The notes: generated by a model not told the origin, from the sequence alone. Numbered from the stretch's first letter, positions 42,756-51,591 are shown. The stretch is DNA of 64,000 nucleotides from VRUE01 sp963704515 (GCA_963704515.1 OY969913.1:682001-746000); one strand, 5' to 3'. Program-made: numbers and translations.

Positions 42756-44252
42756 ATGAAGAAGGTCCGACCGCTTGCGTTGCTCGTTGCCCTGACTACC
42801 GTCGTGCTGGCTGCGCCGGCTGCCGCGCGGGCGGCCGACACGATCTACTGGGCGAACATGGATGCCGACACGGTCTCGTTCGCGACGCTGGACGGGGCGC
42901 AGGGCGGGGACCTTGCGACGAACGTCGAATCGGCGAGCGGGCTCGCAATCGACTCTGCGACGGGCAGGCTCTACTACGTGAGCGAATCGGAAGACCGGAT
43001 CGGCTACGTCAACCTCGATGGCAGCGGTGGCGGCAACCTCGACATCGGCGGCGCGCCAATCGACGGCGCGGAGGGACTGGCGATCGACCCGGCGGCTCGG
43101 ATCATCTACTGGGCCAACTACAGGAAGGCAGGCCTTGAAGGCCTCGGCGAAACGATTGGCTTCGCGAGGCTTGACGGCTCAGGTGGCGGCACGCTCAACA
43201 CGACCGGTGCGACCGTTGAAGGCCCGTCGGGACTGACGGTGGACCCTGAAGCGGGCCGGATCTACTGGGCGAACTTCTTCAAGGAAGGTTTCTACGGTGA
43301 CGGCGAAACGATTGGCTTCGCCAACCTGGACGGCTCCGGCGGCGGGGACCTTGCCACGCCTGGCGCCACGCCGACGGGCCCGGCTGGAGTCGCGATCGAT
43401 CCCGGGTCCGGGCGGATCTTCTGGACCAACTTCGAGGCGAGCACGATTGGCTACGCCAACCTGAACGGCTCGGGCAGCGGCGAACTGCCGGTGCCTGGCG
43501 GCGCAAGCGACGCGCCGTGGGGACTGGCGATCGATTCGGGGGCGGGGAAGCTCTACTGGGCAAACGCCGGGACCGACAGCCTCGAGGTCTCCGGCCTCGA
43601 CGGCGCCGGTGCGGCGCTGCTGGCGACTCCGAGCGTCGCTCCCGACTATCCCAACTCCCCGGTCCTGCTGGAGGAACCGGTCGGTCAAGGTCTGCCGGGC
43701 ATCGGTGGCGGCCAGGGACTCGGCAGCGCGCTCACCTGCTCGCAGGGTGCCTGGGCCGGCGACCAGATCGGCGCCTTCCTCTACCGCGCGCCGCAGAGCT
43801 ACGCCTACCAGTGGAGCTTGAACGGCGCTCCGATCGCCGGCGCCACGAGCAGCACCGTCACGGCGTCCGCCGCCGGCGAATACCGCTGCAGTGTCACTGC
43901 CTCCAACCACGCCGGCGCCAAGACTCAGACAAGCGACCCTCACGGGATCGTGATTGGCACGGCTCACGTCGCGAGAGTCGCCAAGGTCAGAAAGGGCAGG
44001 GCGCTGATGAAGTTGCGTTGCGGCCCGCTTGCTTGCGTCGGCGAGGTCAAGCTCACCTACAGGCGGAAGTCCCACAAATGGACGTTCGGCAAGGCGAGTT
44101 TCAAGCTCGCCGCCGGCGAGTCCAAGGTGGTTCGCGTCAAGCTCCGCGGCAAGGCAAAGAAGCTCCTCGCCGAGTCCAAGAACGGGCGCCTCAAGGTGGG
44201 GGCGAGCGGCGCCGGTGTCACCGCCCGCAAGCTCGTGCTGAAGCTGCCCTGA
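42756..44252 (+). CDS. exported YWTD-type beta-propeller protein
   Basis: This 498-residue protein has a signal peptide (residues 1-27) followed by about six repeats of the IYWANxx...GLAIDxxxGRIYW type, each about 45-50 residues. They form a LDL-receptor-like beta-propeller. An Ig-like segment follows (LNGAPIAGATSSTV, AGEYRCSVTASN), then a basic beta-rich tail. Such exported repeat proteins usually bind ligands or partners at the cell surface. ATG 42756 follows GGAGAGAG. Substrate is unknown. Confidence 0.85.
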   Translation: MKKVRPLALLVALTTVVLAAPAAARAADTIYWANMDADTVSFATLDGAQGGDLATNVESASGLAIDSATGRLYYVSESEDRIGYVNLDGSGGGNLDIGGAPIDGAEGLAIDPAARIIYWANYRKAGLEGLGETIGFARLDGSGGGTLNTTGATVEGPSGLTVDPEAGRIYWANFFKEGFYGDGETIGFANLDGSGGGDLATPGATPTGPAGVAIDPGSGRIFWTNFEASTIGYANLNGSGSGELPVPGGASDAPWGLAIDSGAGKLYWANAGTDSLEVSGLDGAGAALLATPSVAPDYPNSPVLLEEPVGQGLPGIGGGQGLGSALTCSQGAWAGDQIGAFLYRAPQSYAYQWSLNGAPIAGATSSTVTASAAGEYRCSVTASNHAGAKTQTSDPHGIVIGTAHVARVAKVRKGRALMKLRCGPLACVGEVKLTYRRKSHKWTFGKASFKLAAGESKVVRVKLRGKAKKLLAESKNGRLKVGASGAGVTARKLVLKLP

Positions 44253-44254
44253 GC

Positions 44255-44470
44255 GACGTAGCGGGCGATGCTATAGCCCTGGCCGAACAGCTCGTGGGTC
44301 GTGACCAGTCGGGCCAGGCGCCCGTTGCCATCGGCAACCGGATGGATGGCGAGCAGGTCGGAGGAACTCGGTTTGCTCGGGTGGCGGCGGGGTGAAGATG
44401 ATTTCCCGTCGCCCGCTCTCACAGGAGACGATCAGGTTCTGGTCGCCCTTGGTTTCGTAGGCCGATTCAG
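44255..44470 (-). pseudogene. Fic/DOC family remnant
   Basis: On the minus strand, HPVADGNGRLARLVTTHELF corresponds to the Fic motif HxFx(D/E)GN(G/K)R with F changed to V, and GYSIARYVA follows as in Fic proteins. Upstream, in another frame, ETKGDQNLIVSCE and REIIFTPPPPEQTEF resemble the preceding Fic segment. The pieces are out of frame and both ends are missing, so the gene is dead. It lies between the propeller gene and a membrane-protein gene. Confidence 0.65.
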
Positions 44471-44484
44471 CGTAGGATCGAGTT

Positions 44485-44910
44485 GTGGAGTTGGGCGGCG
44501 ATGCGAAGGCGGTACTGCTGGCCGCGGCGCTGATGTTCCTCTGGGCGCTGCTGCTCGGGGTGATGAAGTTTCGCCAGATGGATGCCTCCGAGGAGGGGGT
44601 GGCGCACCCTTATACGGACATCGCGCACCGGGCGGCGCTGCTCTACAGCTTCGCTCTGCTGCTGGTGGCGACCTTCGTCGAGCTCAGCGGCTGGAGCGCG
44701 CTGGTCAATCTGCTGGCGGCCGGGGCGATGGCCTTCTACTTCTATGCCGCGGTCTTCGGCTACATGGTGCACGGCTGGAGGCGCGACACCGACAACCAGT
44801 TCCGCGATCCCGTTCGCGGCACACGCGCGTTCATGGCGGCCCTGATCGTCGCCGAGATCGGCGGCTGGCTGGTGTTGATCGCCGGCTTCCTCGACGCGCA
44901 GATCTTCTGA
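44485..44910 (+). CDS. four-helix integral membrane protein
   Basis: This 141-residue protein starts with GTG 44485. It has four hydrophobic helices (around residues 8-26, 48-66, 70-90 and 115-135) separated by polar loops, including GVMKFRQMDASEEGVAHPYTD after the first. A MAPEG-like helical arrangement is possible, but no motif settles it. It is a conserved-looking actinobacterial unknown. It converges with the acyltransferase gene, whose stop is 11 bases beyond. Confidence 0.65.
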   Translation: MELGGDAKAVLLAAALMFLWALLLGVMKFRQMDASEEGVAHPYTDIAHRAALLYSFALLLVATFVELSGWSALVNLLAAGAMAFYFYAAVFGYMVHGWRRDTDNQFRDPVRGTRAFMAALIVAEIGGWLVLIAGFLDAQIF

Positions 44911-44920
44911 CGCCCGCGGC

Positions 44921-46861
44921 TCAGCCGCTGACCACGCAGTCCTTGGCGTCGGTCATCTTCGTCGGGCCGGTGTTGGGGAAGGATTCGAGCAGGGCGTCGG
45001 CGATCAGGCGGCTGCGGGCGGCGTAGCCTTCGGAGGTGAAGTGGATGCCGTCGGGGATGAACCATTTGTCCTTGACGTCGGCGGCCCAGTTGTAGATGCG
45101 CATGTTTGGGTAGCGGTTGCAGGCGTCGAGCAGGGCTTCGTCCCAGGACTTCATGTTCGTCTCGGCATAGGGGCCGCTGGTCACCAGCGACTTGACGTTC
45201 ACCCACATCACCGGTTCGTCGCCGATCGTCGACATCATGCTGGCGATCCGGTCGTCGTAGGTGAAGTTGGAGCCGGCGGCGACGTTGGCCGCCTCGTTGG
45301 TGCCCATCGCGATCACCCAGCAGCCTTCGAAGCCTTCGTTCTTCCACGCTTCCGCCACTTCCTGGGCGTTCGGTTCCCCTTCGAAGTTCTCGTAGATCGA
45401 ACGCGCGCCGGCCACCTCCAGGTGCGACGTGGTGGCGCCGACCCGGGCGTACTGGGAGCTGATCAGGTCCTTCGGGTTGGGCAGGTATTCGGAGGAGACG
45501 AGGCCCTCTGAGGTCGAGTCGCCGATGTGGACGACTCCCTTGCACGAGGTGGCCAGCGGCTTGCGCTTGACGTTCTTCGCGGTGATCGTCTTCGCCACCG
45601 GTTCGGCGCCGATCGCGCTGGAGCTGTTGGAGACGCCGACCCCGGCGAGGCCGGCGATCGCCGCGAGCAGCACGACGGCGACGCCCCCGACCAGCGCCCA
45701 GGCCGGCCGCGATAGTCGCTCGACCCGCAGGTCTCCCGCTTTCCAGCGCGCCCACAGCCGTCCCAGGGCTCCGTGGCGGATCGGGTTCTCGACGTAGCGC
45801 CAGGAGAGCTCCGCCACGACCCCGATCGCCGCCACCTGGAGGATCGCCCGCGGCAGGCTCGAGCCGTGCGCCACCTGCGGCGAGGTGAGGACGATGATCG
45901 GCAGCGTCCAGAGGTAGATCCCGTAGGAGCGTTCGCCGATCCAGCGCATCGGCCGGCAGCCGACGATCGGGCCGAGGCGCGAGGCCGGGTGGGCGAATGC
46001 GGCGACCGAGAGCGCCGTGCCCAACGCCAGCAGGGCAAAGCCGCCGCGATAGATGAAGGGCGAGAACTCGGTCGAGCGCCAGAACATCACGCCGATCACG
46101 ATGAGCCCCGCCAGCCCGGCCGCGTCGATCGTCGTCCGCGCCTGCGGCGTCACCCGGCCGGTGAGCCGGCGGCTGGGCCAGACCATCGCCAGCGCCGCGC
46201 CGACCAGCAGCTCCAACGCCCGCGTGTCGGTGCCGTAGTAGACCCGCGACGGGTCGAGCGTCGGGTGGTAGAGGACCGCCATCAGGATGCCCGAGGCGAG
46301 CGCCGCGAGCAGGGCCAGAGCCGCGAGCCGAGGGCGCGGGCCGGGGTGACGCAGCGGTTCGGGGATGAGGTGCATCCCTGCCAGCAGCAGGAAGGGCCAG
46401 AAGATGTAGAACTGCTCCTCGACCGAGAGCGACCAGAGGTGGTTGAGCGGCGAGGGCGCCGCGAAGCGGTCGAAGTAGGAGACGTGGTGGAAGATCAGCC
46501 ACCAGTTGTTGAAGTAGCCGACCGCGCTGAGCACCGCGGTGCGGAAGTCGGCCGGCTGGTGCGGACCGATCACCGTCACCCAGGCGGTCACCACGATCAG
46601 CATCAGGAAGAGGCCGGGCAGCAGGCGCCGGGCGCGGGCCAGCCAGAAGCCGAGCAGCTTGATCCCGCCGCGGTTGACCTGGTTGAGCAGGATGTCGGTG
46701 ATCAGGTAGCCGCTGAGGGTGAAGAAGACGCCGACGCCGAGCAGGCCGCCTTCGGCCCAGCTGAATTTGAGGTGGTACAGGACGACGCCGAGCACGGCGA
46801 TAGCGCGCAGGCCGTCGAGGCCCGGCATGTAGCGGCGGCTGCTCTGTACTGGTTCAGGCAT
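44921..46861 (-). CDS. OafA-type membrane acyltransferase with SGNH domain
   Basis: From ATG 46861 the protein has 646 residues. The N-terminal part is an acyltransferase-3 domain with about ten helices (YMPGLDGLRAIAVLGVVLYH, SLSVEEQFYIFWP). The C-terminal 200 residues are an extracytoplasmic SGNH hydrolase-like domain (VVHIGDSTSEGL, MGTNEAAN, DGIHFTSEGY). It moves an acyl group across the membrane onto a surface polysaccharide or lipid. The neighbouring SGNH gene overlaps its start, so the two are likely to work together. Confidence 0.85.
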   Translation of the reverse strand: MPEPVQSSRRYMPGLDGLRAIAVLGVVLYHLKFSWAEGGLLGVGVFFTLSGYLITDILLNQVNRGGIKLLGFWLARARRLLPGLFLMLIVVTAWVTVIGPHQPADFRTAVLSAVGYFNNWWLIFHHVSYFDRFAAPSPLNHLWSLSVEEQFYIFWPFLLLAGMHLIPEPLRHPGPRPRLAALALLAALASGILMAVLYHPTLDPSRVYYGTDTRALELLVGAALAMVWPSRRLTGRVTPQARTTIDAAGLAGLIVIGVMFWRSTEFSPFIYRGGFALLALGTALSVAAFAHPASRLGPIVGCRPMRWIGERSYGIYLWTLPIIVLTSPQVAHGSSLPRAILQVAAIGVVAELSWRYVENPIRHGALGRLWARWKAGDLRVERLSRPAWALVGGVAVVLLAAIAGLAGVGVSNSSSAIGAEPVAKTITAKNVKRKPLATSCKGVVHIGDSTSEGLVSSEYLPNPKDLISSQYARVGATTSHLEVAGARSIYENFEGEPNAQEVAEAWKNEGFEGCWVIAMGTNEAANVAAGSNFTYDDRIASMMSTIGDEPVMWVNVKSLVTSGPYAETNMKSWDEALLDACNRYPNMRIYNWAADVKDKWFIPDGIHFTSEGYAARSRLIADALLESFPNTGPTKMTDAKDCVVSG

Positions 46862-47630
46862 CGCCGGGGAACCGGATCGAGAAGAGCGCCATCGCCGCGG
46901 CGAGCCCGGGCGCGCGCCACACGACCCGCGCCCCGAGCGCGCGGGCGAGGCCGGTGGCGACGGCGCCGACCAGCTGCGCCTCGCGCCGAGCCAGCTTGCG
47001 CGCCGGCGGCAGGTGCGGCGCCGATTCGAGCGCGGCCCGGCCCGGCGTCGCCGTCGCGATGCCGAGGCAGGCCTTGACGCCACGGGCGATCAGCCGCGCT
47101 CGCAGTTCGGCGCCGGCGGGGATTGGGTGCAGGTCGTCGGCCTGCATCAGCTCAGGGTGGGTCGCCTCGGCGGTCGCCCAATCCGGCACCTGCGTGCCCG
47201 GCCGCGAGGCCGCGAAGGCCTCGACGACCCTGTTCTTGCCCGTGCTGTCGATCCCGTTCACGGTAAGGCCGTGGATGGTCGGCACCACCATGCAGCGGTC
47301 GCCGATCGCGGCGGCGACCTTCTGGAGGTTTCCGGCGAGGATCTGAGGATACGCCGGGTTGTCGTTGGTCCCGGCGTCGAAGACGATCACCGATTGCGAG
47401 GGGTCGTAGCTTTCCCGGAAGAGGTCGTAGATCTGGTAGCTGTTGGATCCGCCCACGGCATTGATGGTGAGCGGCACGCCGGGCAGATAGCGCTGCAGGT
47501 AGGGCGAGGTCAGTTCCTCGAGGCTGTCGCCGACGACCAGCACGCCCCCGCTGCCGCCCGCTCGCGCCGAGGGAGCGACGGCGAGCACAAGCATCGCCGC
47601 CAGGGTCGCGAGCCTGCGCACTCTCGGCAT
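46854..47630 (-). CDS. exported SGNH/GDSL hydrolase-like protein
   Basis: This 258-residue protein from ATG 47630 has a signal peptide (1-22). It has SGNH blocks VLVVGDSLEELTSPYL, FDAGTNDNPA and DDLHPIPAGAELRA; the order of motifs is as in GDSL esterases, with the catalytic Ser in GDSL. Its last 8 bases overlap the acyltransferase start. The C-terminus adds a membrane-like helix (VGAVATGLARALGARVV). It probably deacylates or acylates a surface glycan together with the acyltransferase. Confidence 0.78.
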   Translation of the reverse strand: MPRVRRLATLAAMLVLAVAPSARAGGSGGVLVVGDSLEELTSPYLQRYLPGVPLTINAVGGSNSYQIYDLFRESYDPSQSVIVFDAGTNDNPAYPQILAGNLQKVAAAIGDRCMVVPTIHGLTVNGIDSTGKNRVVEAFAASRPGTQVPDWATAEATHPELMQADDLHPIPAGAELRARLIARGVKACLGIATATPGRAALESAPHLPPARKLARREAQLVGAVATGLARALGARVVWRAPGLAAAMALFSIRFPGDA

Positions 47631-47642
47631 CCAGCGAATTTC

Positions 47643-47655
47643 TACACTACGCCGA
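47643..47655 (+). promoter_or_regulatory. putative leaderless promoter -10 (TACACT)
   Basis: TACACT at 47643-47648 lies 6 bases before ATG 47655, with no ribosome-binding site. This supports a leaderless transcript for the lipoprotein gene. Confidence 0.4.
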
Positions 47656-48134
47656 TGCGCCCCGGAGCAGCGGCGATCGCCTGCGCCCTGCTGTGCCTGG
47701 CGCCAGTGCTCAGCTCCTGTGGCGGCGGGGACATCACCGCCACCGGCTCCCCACCGCAGCCGTCCTCGGCGGCCGGCGTTGAACGCCCCGCGCCCCGCGG
47801 CTCCTGCAACTCCCAGCTCGGCGGCTTCGTGGCCTCGCTGGCCACGCTCCGCAGCAACCTCTCCCGAGGCCTCAGCTACACCGAATACCTCCCAGAAGTC
47901 CGCCACGTCCGCGTCGCCTACCGAGCCATCAAACCCCGCGAGCTCGACGCCTCCTGCCTCCTCCTCGCCGGAGGCCCCGCCGAGCGAGCCTTCAACCTCT
48001 ACATCGACGCCGCGAATGTCTGGGGCGAATGCTTGACGACCGTCGGCTGCGGCACGGCTTCGATCGAAGCCGTGCTTCAACGCAAGTGGAGCCGGGCCTC
48101 GAATCAGCTCAGCGGGGCTCGCCGAGCGATGTAG
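47655..48134 (+). CDS. small lipoprotein
   Basis: This 159-residue protein starts at ATG 47655 and has a lipoprotein signal with the lipobox LSSC near residue 22. The mature region has Ser/Pro-rich and then helical segments with Cys in RGSCNS, DASCLL and GECLTTVGCG. No family was recognised. It is divergent from the SGNH gene and overlaps the 3' end of the methyltransferase gene by 31 bases, on opposite strands. Confidence 0.7.
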   Translation: MRPGAAAIACALLCLAPVLSSCGGGDITATGSPPQPSSAAGVERPAPRGSCNSQLGGFVASLATLRSNLSRGLSYTEYLPEVRHVRVAYRAIKPRELDASCLLLAGGPAERAFNLYIDAANVWGECLTTVGCGTASIEAVLQRKWSRASNQLSGARRAM

Positions 48135-48907
48135 ACCGCCTTCGTGTGGTTCTCCACGTCCAGCGGCTGCACCGGGATCCCGTCGAGCCCGTGCCCGTAG
48201 ACGTCGAGGCACTCCAACCCGGCGCCCTCGAGCGCGGCGATCACCTCCGCTTCGGTGAAGTGCCGCTGCCGATGGTAAATCGGCGGCGGGCTCTCGCTGC
48301 CGTCCTCGAAGCTCACCTCTAGCCTCGATTCAGAGATTGAGCTGGGCGCCACGTCGGGCGCCGCCAGGCCGTGCCAGGTGAGCCGCCGGCCGCCGCGCTC
48401 GACGACGCTGGTTTCGGCGAAGAAGGTGCGGTAGGCGAGCAGCTCGTTGACGTCGAAGAGCAGCAGACCGGTCGTCGCCATGTTGCGCCGCATCCCGGCC
48501 AGGGCCCGTTTGAGTTCCTCGGTGCTGAGCAGGTAGTTGATTGCGTCGTCGAGCGCCCAGACCAGGTCGAACTCGCCGAAGACGGGCAGCTCGAGCATGT
48601 CGGCCACCACCAGCGTCGCCCGCTCGCCGGCCTTCGCCCGTGCCAGCTCGACCATTGCCGGCGAGATGTCGCAGCCGGTCGCCTGCCAGCCGCGCGGCAG
48701 CATCGGCAGGAAGCTCTTGCCGGTGCCGCAGGCGACGTCGAGGAGCCGCTTTCCCTGCAGGCCGCGCCGCTCCAGCGCCACCATCAGATCGGTCAGCCAC
48801 CCCTCGTAGTCGTGGTGGGCGGTGAAGTCGTCGTAGACGGGAGCCATTCCCTCGTAGGCGCGCTCCGCCCACTCCGCCCCGGTGCCATCTGCCCCGCTTA
48901 CCCCCAT
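48104..48907 (-). CDS. SAM-dependent class I methyltransferase
   Basis: The 267-residue protein has the Rossmann SAM-binding motif LLDVACGTGKS (motif I), GCDISPAM (motif II), LVVADMLELP (motif III) and DLVWALDDAINYL. It transfers methyl groups to an unknown substrate; small-molecule or modified-nucleoside targets are possible. Its start lies beside an AT-rich divergent gap facing the sigma-factor gene. Convergent overlap of 31 bases with the lipoprotein gene is visible. Confidence 0.88.
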   Translation of the reverse strand: MGVSGADGTGAEWAERAYEGMAPVYDDFTAHHDYEGWLTDLMVALERRGLQGKRLLDVACGTGKSFLPMLPRGWQATGCDISPAMVELARAKAGERATLVVADMLELPVFGEFDLVWALDDAINYLLSTEELKRALAGMRRNMATTGLLLFDVNELLAYRTFFAETSVVERGGRRLTWHGLAAPDVAPSSISESRLEVSFEDGSESPPPIYHRQRHFTEAEVIAALEGAGLECLDVYGHGLDGIPVQPLDVENHTKAVYIARRAPLS

Positions 48908-49061
48908 GGAATGTGAGACCTAGTCAAGGTTAAAAAAGTTTCAGCGTTAAAATTCACCTGTTTGGTTTTAGAAGTAGTACGGTCGAGCAATCAACGTTTC
49001 GACTAGTGGAAGATCAGGCTCGGACGACGGCTGGGAGTGGGAGAAGGCGCACCGGTTCTGC

Positions 49062-49499
49062 GTGCGCATGGCCTATCACTATGCCCGTCATCCAGGCGAA
49101 GCCGAAGACATCGCGCAGGACGCCCTGTTGCGCGCCTGGCGCCGGCGCTCCACCCTCCGCGACAGCTCGCGGCGGGAGGAGTGGCTGGGGACGATCGTTC
49201 GCAATGAGGCCTACCGGCAGCGCTCCCGGGTGCGGCCCGACCCGGTGGAGGAGGTGGAGACCCTCGAGGGCGAAGAGGACGAGGGCATCCTCTCGACGGT
49301 CGAGCGCGCCGACCTGCACGCCGCGCTCGACCGGCTCGACGCGCGCGACAGGGAGCTGATCCAGCTGCGCTACGACGAGGACCTGACCCAGGAGGCGATC
49401 GCCCGACGCCTGGGCCTGCCCGACGGCACGGTCAAGGTGCGGCTCCACCGCGCCCGGCACAAGCTGCGCTGCGAGATGCGGGCGGCGCCGGCGTCCTAG
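49062..49499 (+). CDS. ECF-like sigma factor with damaged 5' end
   Basis: The 145-residue frame from GTG 49062 has sigma region 2 (GEAEDIAQDALLRAWRRR) and region 4 (TQEAIARRLGLPDGTVKVRLHRAR). Upstream in the same frame the sequence still looks coding (DDGWEWEKAHRFCVRMAYHY), but no start codon precedes 49062. A GTG at 49006 is in another frame. A one-base loss near 49012-49020 would join MEDQ to the real frame. So either a frameshift mutation, a sequencing error or a non-canonical start is involved. It controls transcription with core RNA polymerase if functional. Confidence 0.7.
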   Translation: MRMAYHYARHPGEAEDIAQDALLRAWRRRSTLRDSSRREEWLGTIVRNEAYRQRSRVRPDPVEEVETLEGEEDEGILSTVERADLHAALDRLDARDRELIQLRYDEDLTQEAIARRLGLPDGTVKVRLHRARHKLRCEMRAAPAS

Positions 49500-50101
49500 G
49501 CGGCGCGGGCGGTGCGGCGCATCTCCTCGGCAGCGGCGCTCGGCCCGATGTAGGGGACGAGCATCGCGAAGACCAGGTCGGGAAGCAGCTCCGGCAACTG
49601 CTCGGCGCGGCCGGCCAGCAGCTCGTCGAAGATCAGGCCCGAGACCGCTCCGGCCGAGAGCAGCGAGATGTTCTCCGGCAATTCGCTGCTGCCGGAGAGC
49701 TCGCGGCCGTCCTCCAGGTACTGGGTGAAGCGGGCGACCGCGTTCCAGTGGCGCTGGCGGGCGTCGGCCCCGGCGGCGGCGACCTCGACCACAGCCGTGC
49801 GCGCCAGCTCGGGGTCGAGCGCGAAGAGCTGCACGATCGTCTCCAGGCCCTTCTCGACCCGCTCCAGCCACGGCTCGGTGCCGTTGCACTTGGCGACGAC
49901 CTCGGCGAAGACCTGCTCGACCAGCATGTCGTAGGCGGCGAGGAAGCACTCGTGCTTGTCCTCGAAGTGCTTGTAGAAGGTGGTGCGGGAGGTGCCCGCC
50001 TCGTCGATCACGTCGGCGACCGAGGTTTCCTTGTATCCCTTGCGCCCGACCACGCGGATCATCGCCGCGAGGATGAGGTCACGCCTCGATTCGGATGCCA
50101 T
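49496..50101 (-). CDS. TetR-family regulator 1
   Basis: From ATG 50101 the protein has 201 residues. The N-terminal HTH is typical (RRDLILAAMIRVVGRKGY, ADVIDEAGTSRTTFYKHFEDK) and is followed by a helical ligand-binding domain. An upstream start at 50146 is also possible. ACTCCGGAGT at 50126-50135 is a perfect palindrome just upstream and may be its operator. The gene overlaps the sigma-factor stop by 4 bases on the opposite strand. The ligand is unknown. Confidence 0.85.
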   Translation of the reverse strand: MASESRRDLILAAMIRVVGRKGYKETSVADVIDEAGTSRTTFYKHFEDKHECFLAAYDMLVEQVFAEVVAKCNGTEPWLERVEKGLETIVQLFALDPELARTAVVEVAAAGADARQRHWNAVARFTQYLEDGRELSGSSELPENISLLSAGAVSGLIFDELLAGRAEQLPELLPDLVFAMLVPYIGPSAAAEEMRRTARAA

Positions 50102-50125
50102 CAGCCCGTCCCAGGTAGGTTGAAA

Positions 50126-50135
50126 ACTCCGGAGT
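50126..50135. promoter_or_regulatory. palindromic operator candidate ACTCCGGAGT
   Basis: This perfect 10-base palindrome lies 25 bases upstream of TetR 1, where TetR proteins often bind their own promoter. Flanking bases (GAAA...TTC) add partial symmetry. Confidence 0.35.
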
Positions 50136-50169
50136 ACCTTCATCATAGCGGCTCGGTGTACGGATACGT

Positions 50170-50847
50170 TTATCTACTCGTCTCGCCCACCTCCCTGGCA
50201 GCCGCTGCTGGGCCGATATACGGGACCAGCGTCGCAAAAAGGGCGTCCGAAAGCAAATCAGGCAAATCCTCCGCGCGTTCCTCAGCCAGCTCGTCGGCGA
50301 TCAGGCCGGCTACCGCGCCGATCGCCATCCGCGAGGTGTTGGCAGGCAGGCCGCGGCCGCCGGGGGCGTAGTCGCGGCCCTCGTCGAAGAACGGCGTCAG
50401 CCGTTGCAGCGCCGCGCGATGGCGGCGCTGGGCCGCCGGCCCGGCGGCGCCCACGTCGACCAGCGTCAGGCGCGCCACGTCCGGTTCGGCGGCGAGCGCC
50501 TCGAGCAGCGCGGCGAGGCCGGCCCGCGCTCGCCGCGGCCAGCCCTCCTCCGCCTCGAAGGCCGCCGAGACGCGCCGCACCAGAAGATCGGCACCGTGGT
50601 CGTAGGCGGCGAGGAAGCAGGCCTCCTTGTCCTCGAAGAGGTCGTAGAAGGTGGTTCGGGAGACGCCCGCGTCGCGGGTCAGGTCGGCGATCGTCATTGC
50701 CTCGTAGCCTTTCTCCGCCGCGACCCGGACCGCGGCGTCGAGCAGGCGCTCGCGCTGGGAGCGGGCGATCACCTCGGGCGGCAGCCGGTGTCGGCCACGC
50801 GGCGGTCGCCAGCGCTCGCGTCGTCCACTCCCCGGCCGCTGAGCCAT
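50170..50847 (-). CDS. TetR-family regulator 2
   Basis: This 225-residue protein has an N-terminal arginine-rich stretch, then an HTH (RERLLDAAVRVAAEKGYEAM, GVSRTTFYDLFEDK) and a helical effector domain. It resembles the flanking TetR proteins, especially in the C-terminal DALFATLVPYIGP motif, so the three probably arose by duplication. The three are tandem on the minus strand, with short gaps and no effector gene between them. Confidence 0.85.
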   Translation of the reverse strand: MAQRPGSGRRERWRPPRGRHRLPPEVIARSQRERLLDAAVRVAAEKGYEAMTIADLTRDAGVSRTTFYDLFEDKEACFLAAYDHGADLLVRRVSAAFEAEEGWPRRARAGLAALLEALAAEPDVARLTLVDVGAAGPAAQRRHRAALQRLTPFFDEGRDYAPGGRGLPANTSRMAIGAVAGLIADELAEERAEDLPDLLSDALFATLVPYIGPAAAAREVGETSR

Positions 50848-50856
50848 TCGCCTGCC

Positions 50857-51591
50857 CTAGCGGCCCGCTTGCGGGATCGCCTGCTCGGCCTCGCGCGATT
50901 GCCGCAGCGCCTCCTCCTGGCCGAGGTAGGGCACGGTGGTGATGTAGACGACGTCGGGCAGCAGCTCCGGCAGGCGCGCCGTGTTGCCCGCGAGGATCTG
51001 GCCGACGATCAGCGACTCGGCGGCGGAGAGTGCGGCGCGTCCCGCGCTGGAGGGGATCGCCGTTTCCTCCACCGGGTCGTCGCGGCCGCGTTCGAGCAGC
51101 GACTGCAGGACGCGCTTGCCTGAGGCGTAGAGCTCGAAGGCGCGCTCACCGGAGGCGGGTGCCTCGACCAGCGCCATGCGGGCGAAGGTCGGCCGGCTGG
51201 CAAGCAGCTCGAGGAAGGCGGCGGCGGCGTCGCGGACCATCGTCGCCCACGGCTTGTCGGGCGAGTAGACGGCGACGATGCGGCCCATCGCGTCGGCGAG
51301 CGAGAGCTCCATCGCCGCACCGAAGCAGTCCTCCTTGCCCTTGAAGAGCTCGTAGAAGGTGGCGCGGGAGACGCCGGCGCCCTCGCAGACGTCGGCGATC
51401 GTGGTCGCGCCGTAGCCCTTCTTCGCGCAGCTGCGGGCCATCGCGTTGAGCAGCCGTTCGCGCTGGGAGTGCTCGACCAGCGGCTCGGGGAGTTGCTCGA
51501 GGCCGGCGGGAAGGCGCTCATCCTCGATCACTGTGGGCAGGTCCCGGGGCGAGGCCGGGGATCCGCTGCCGGTGCGGGCTGTCGACGGCAA
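50857..51591 (-). CDS. TetR-family regulator 3
   Basis: This 244-residue protein has an N-terminal disordered segment of about 40 residues, then an HTH (RERLLNAMARSCAKKGYGAT, GVSRATFYELFKGKEDC) and a helical domain ending in TTVPYLGQEEAL. The first of the tandem trio to be transcribed from its side, it is divergent from the peptidase genes. The inverted repeat at 51670-51685 in the gap may be its operator. Confidence 0.85.
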   Translation of the reverse strand: MPSTARTGSGSPASPRDLPTVIEDERLPAGLEQLPEPLVEHSQRERLLNAMARSCAKKGYGATTIADVCEGAGVSRATFYELFKGKEDCFGAAMELSLADAMGRIVAVYSPDKPWATMVRDAAAAFLELLASRPTFARMALVEAPASGERAFELYASGKRVLQSLLERGRDDPVEETAIPSSAGRAALSAAESLIVGQILAGNTARLPELLPDVVYITTVPYLGQEEALRQSREAEQAIPQAGR

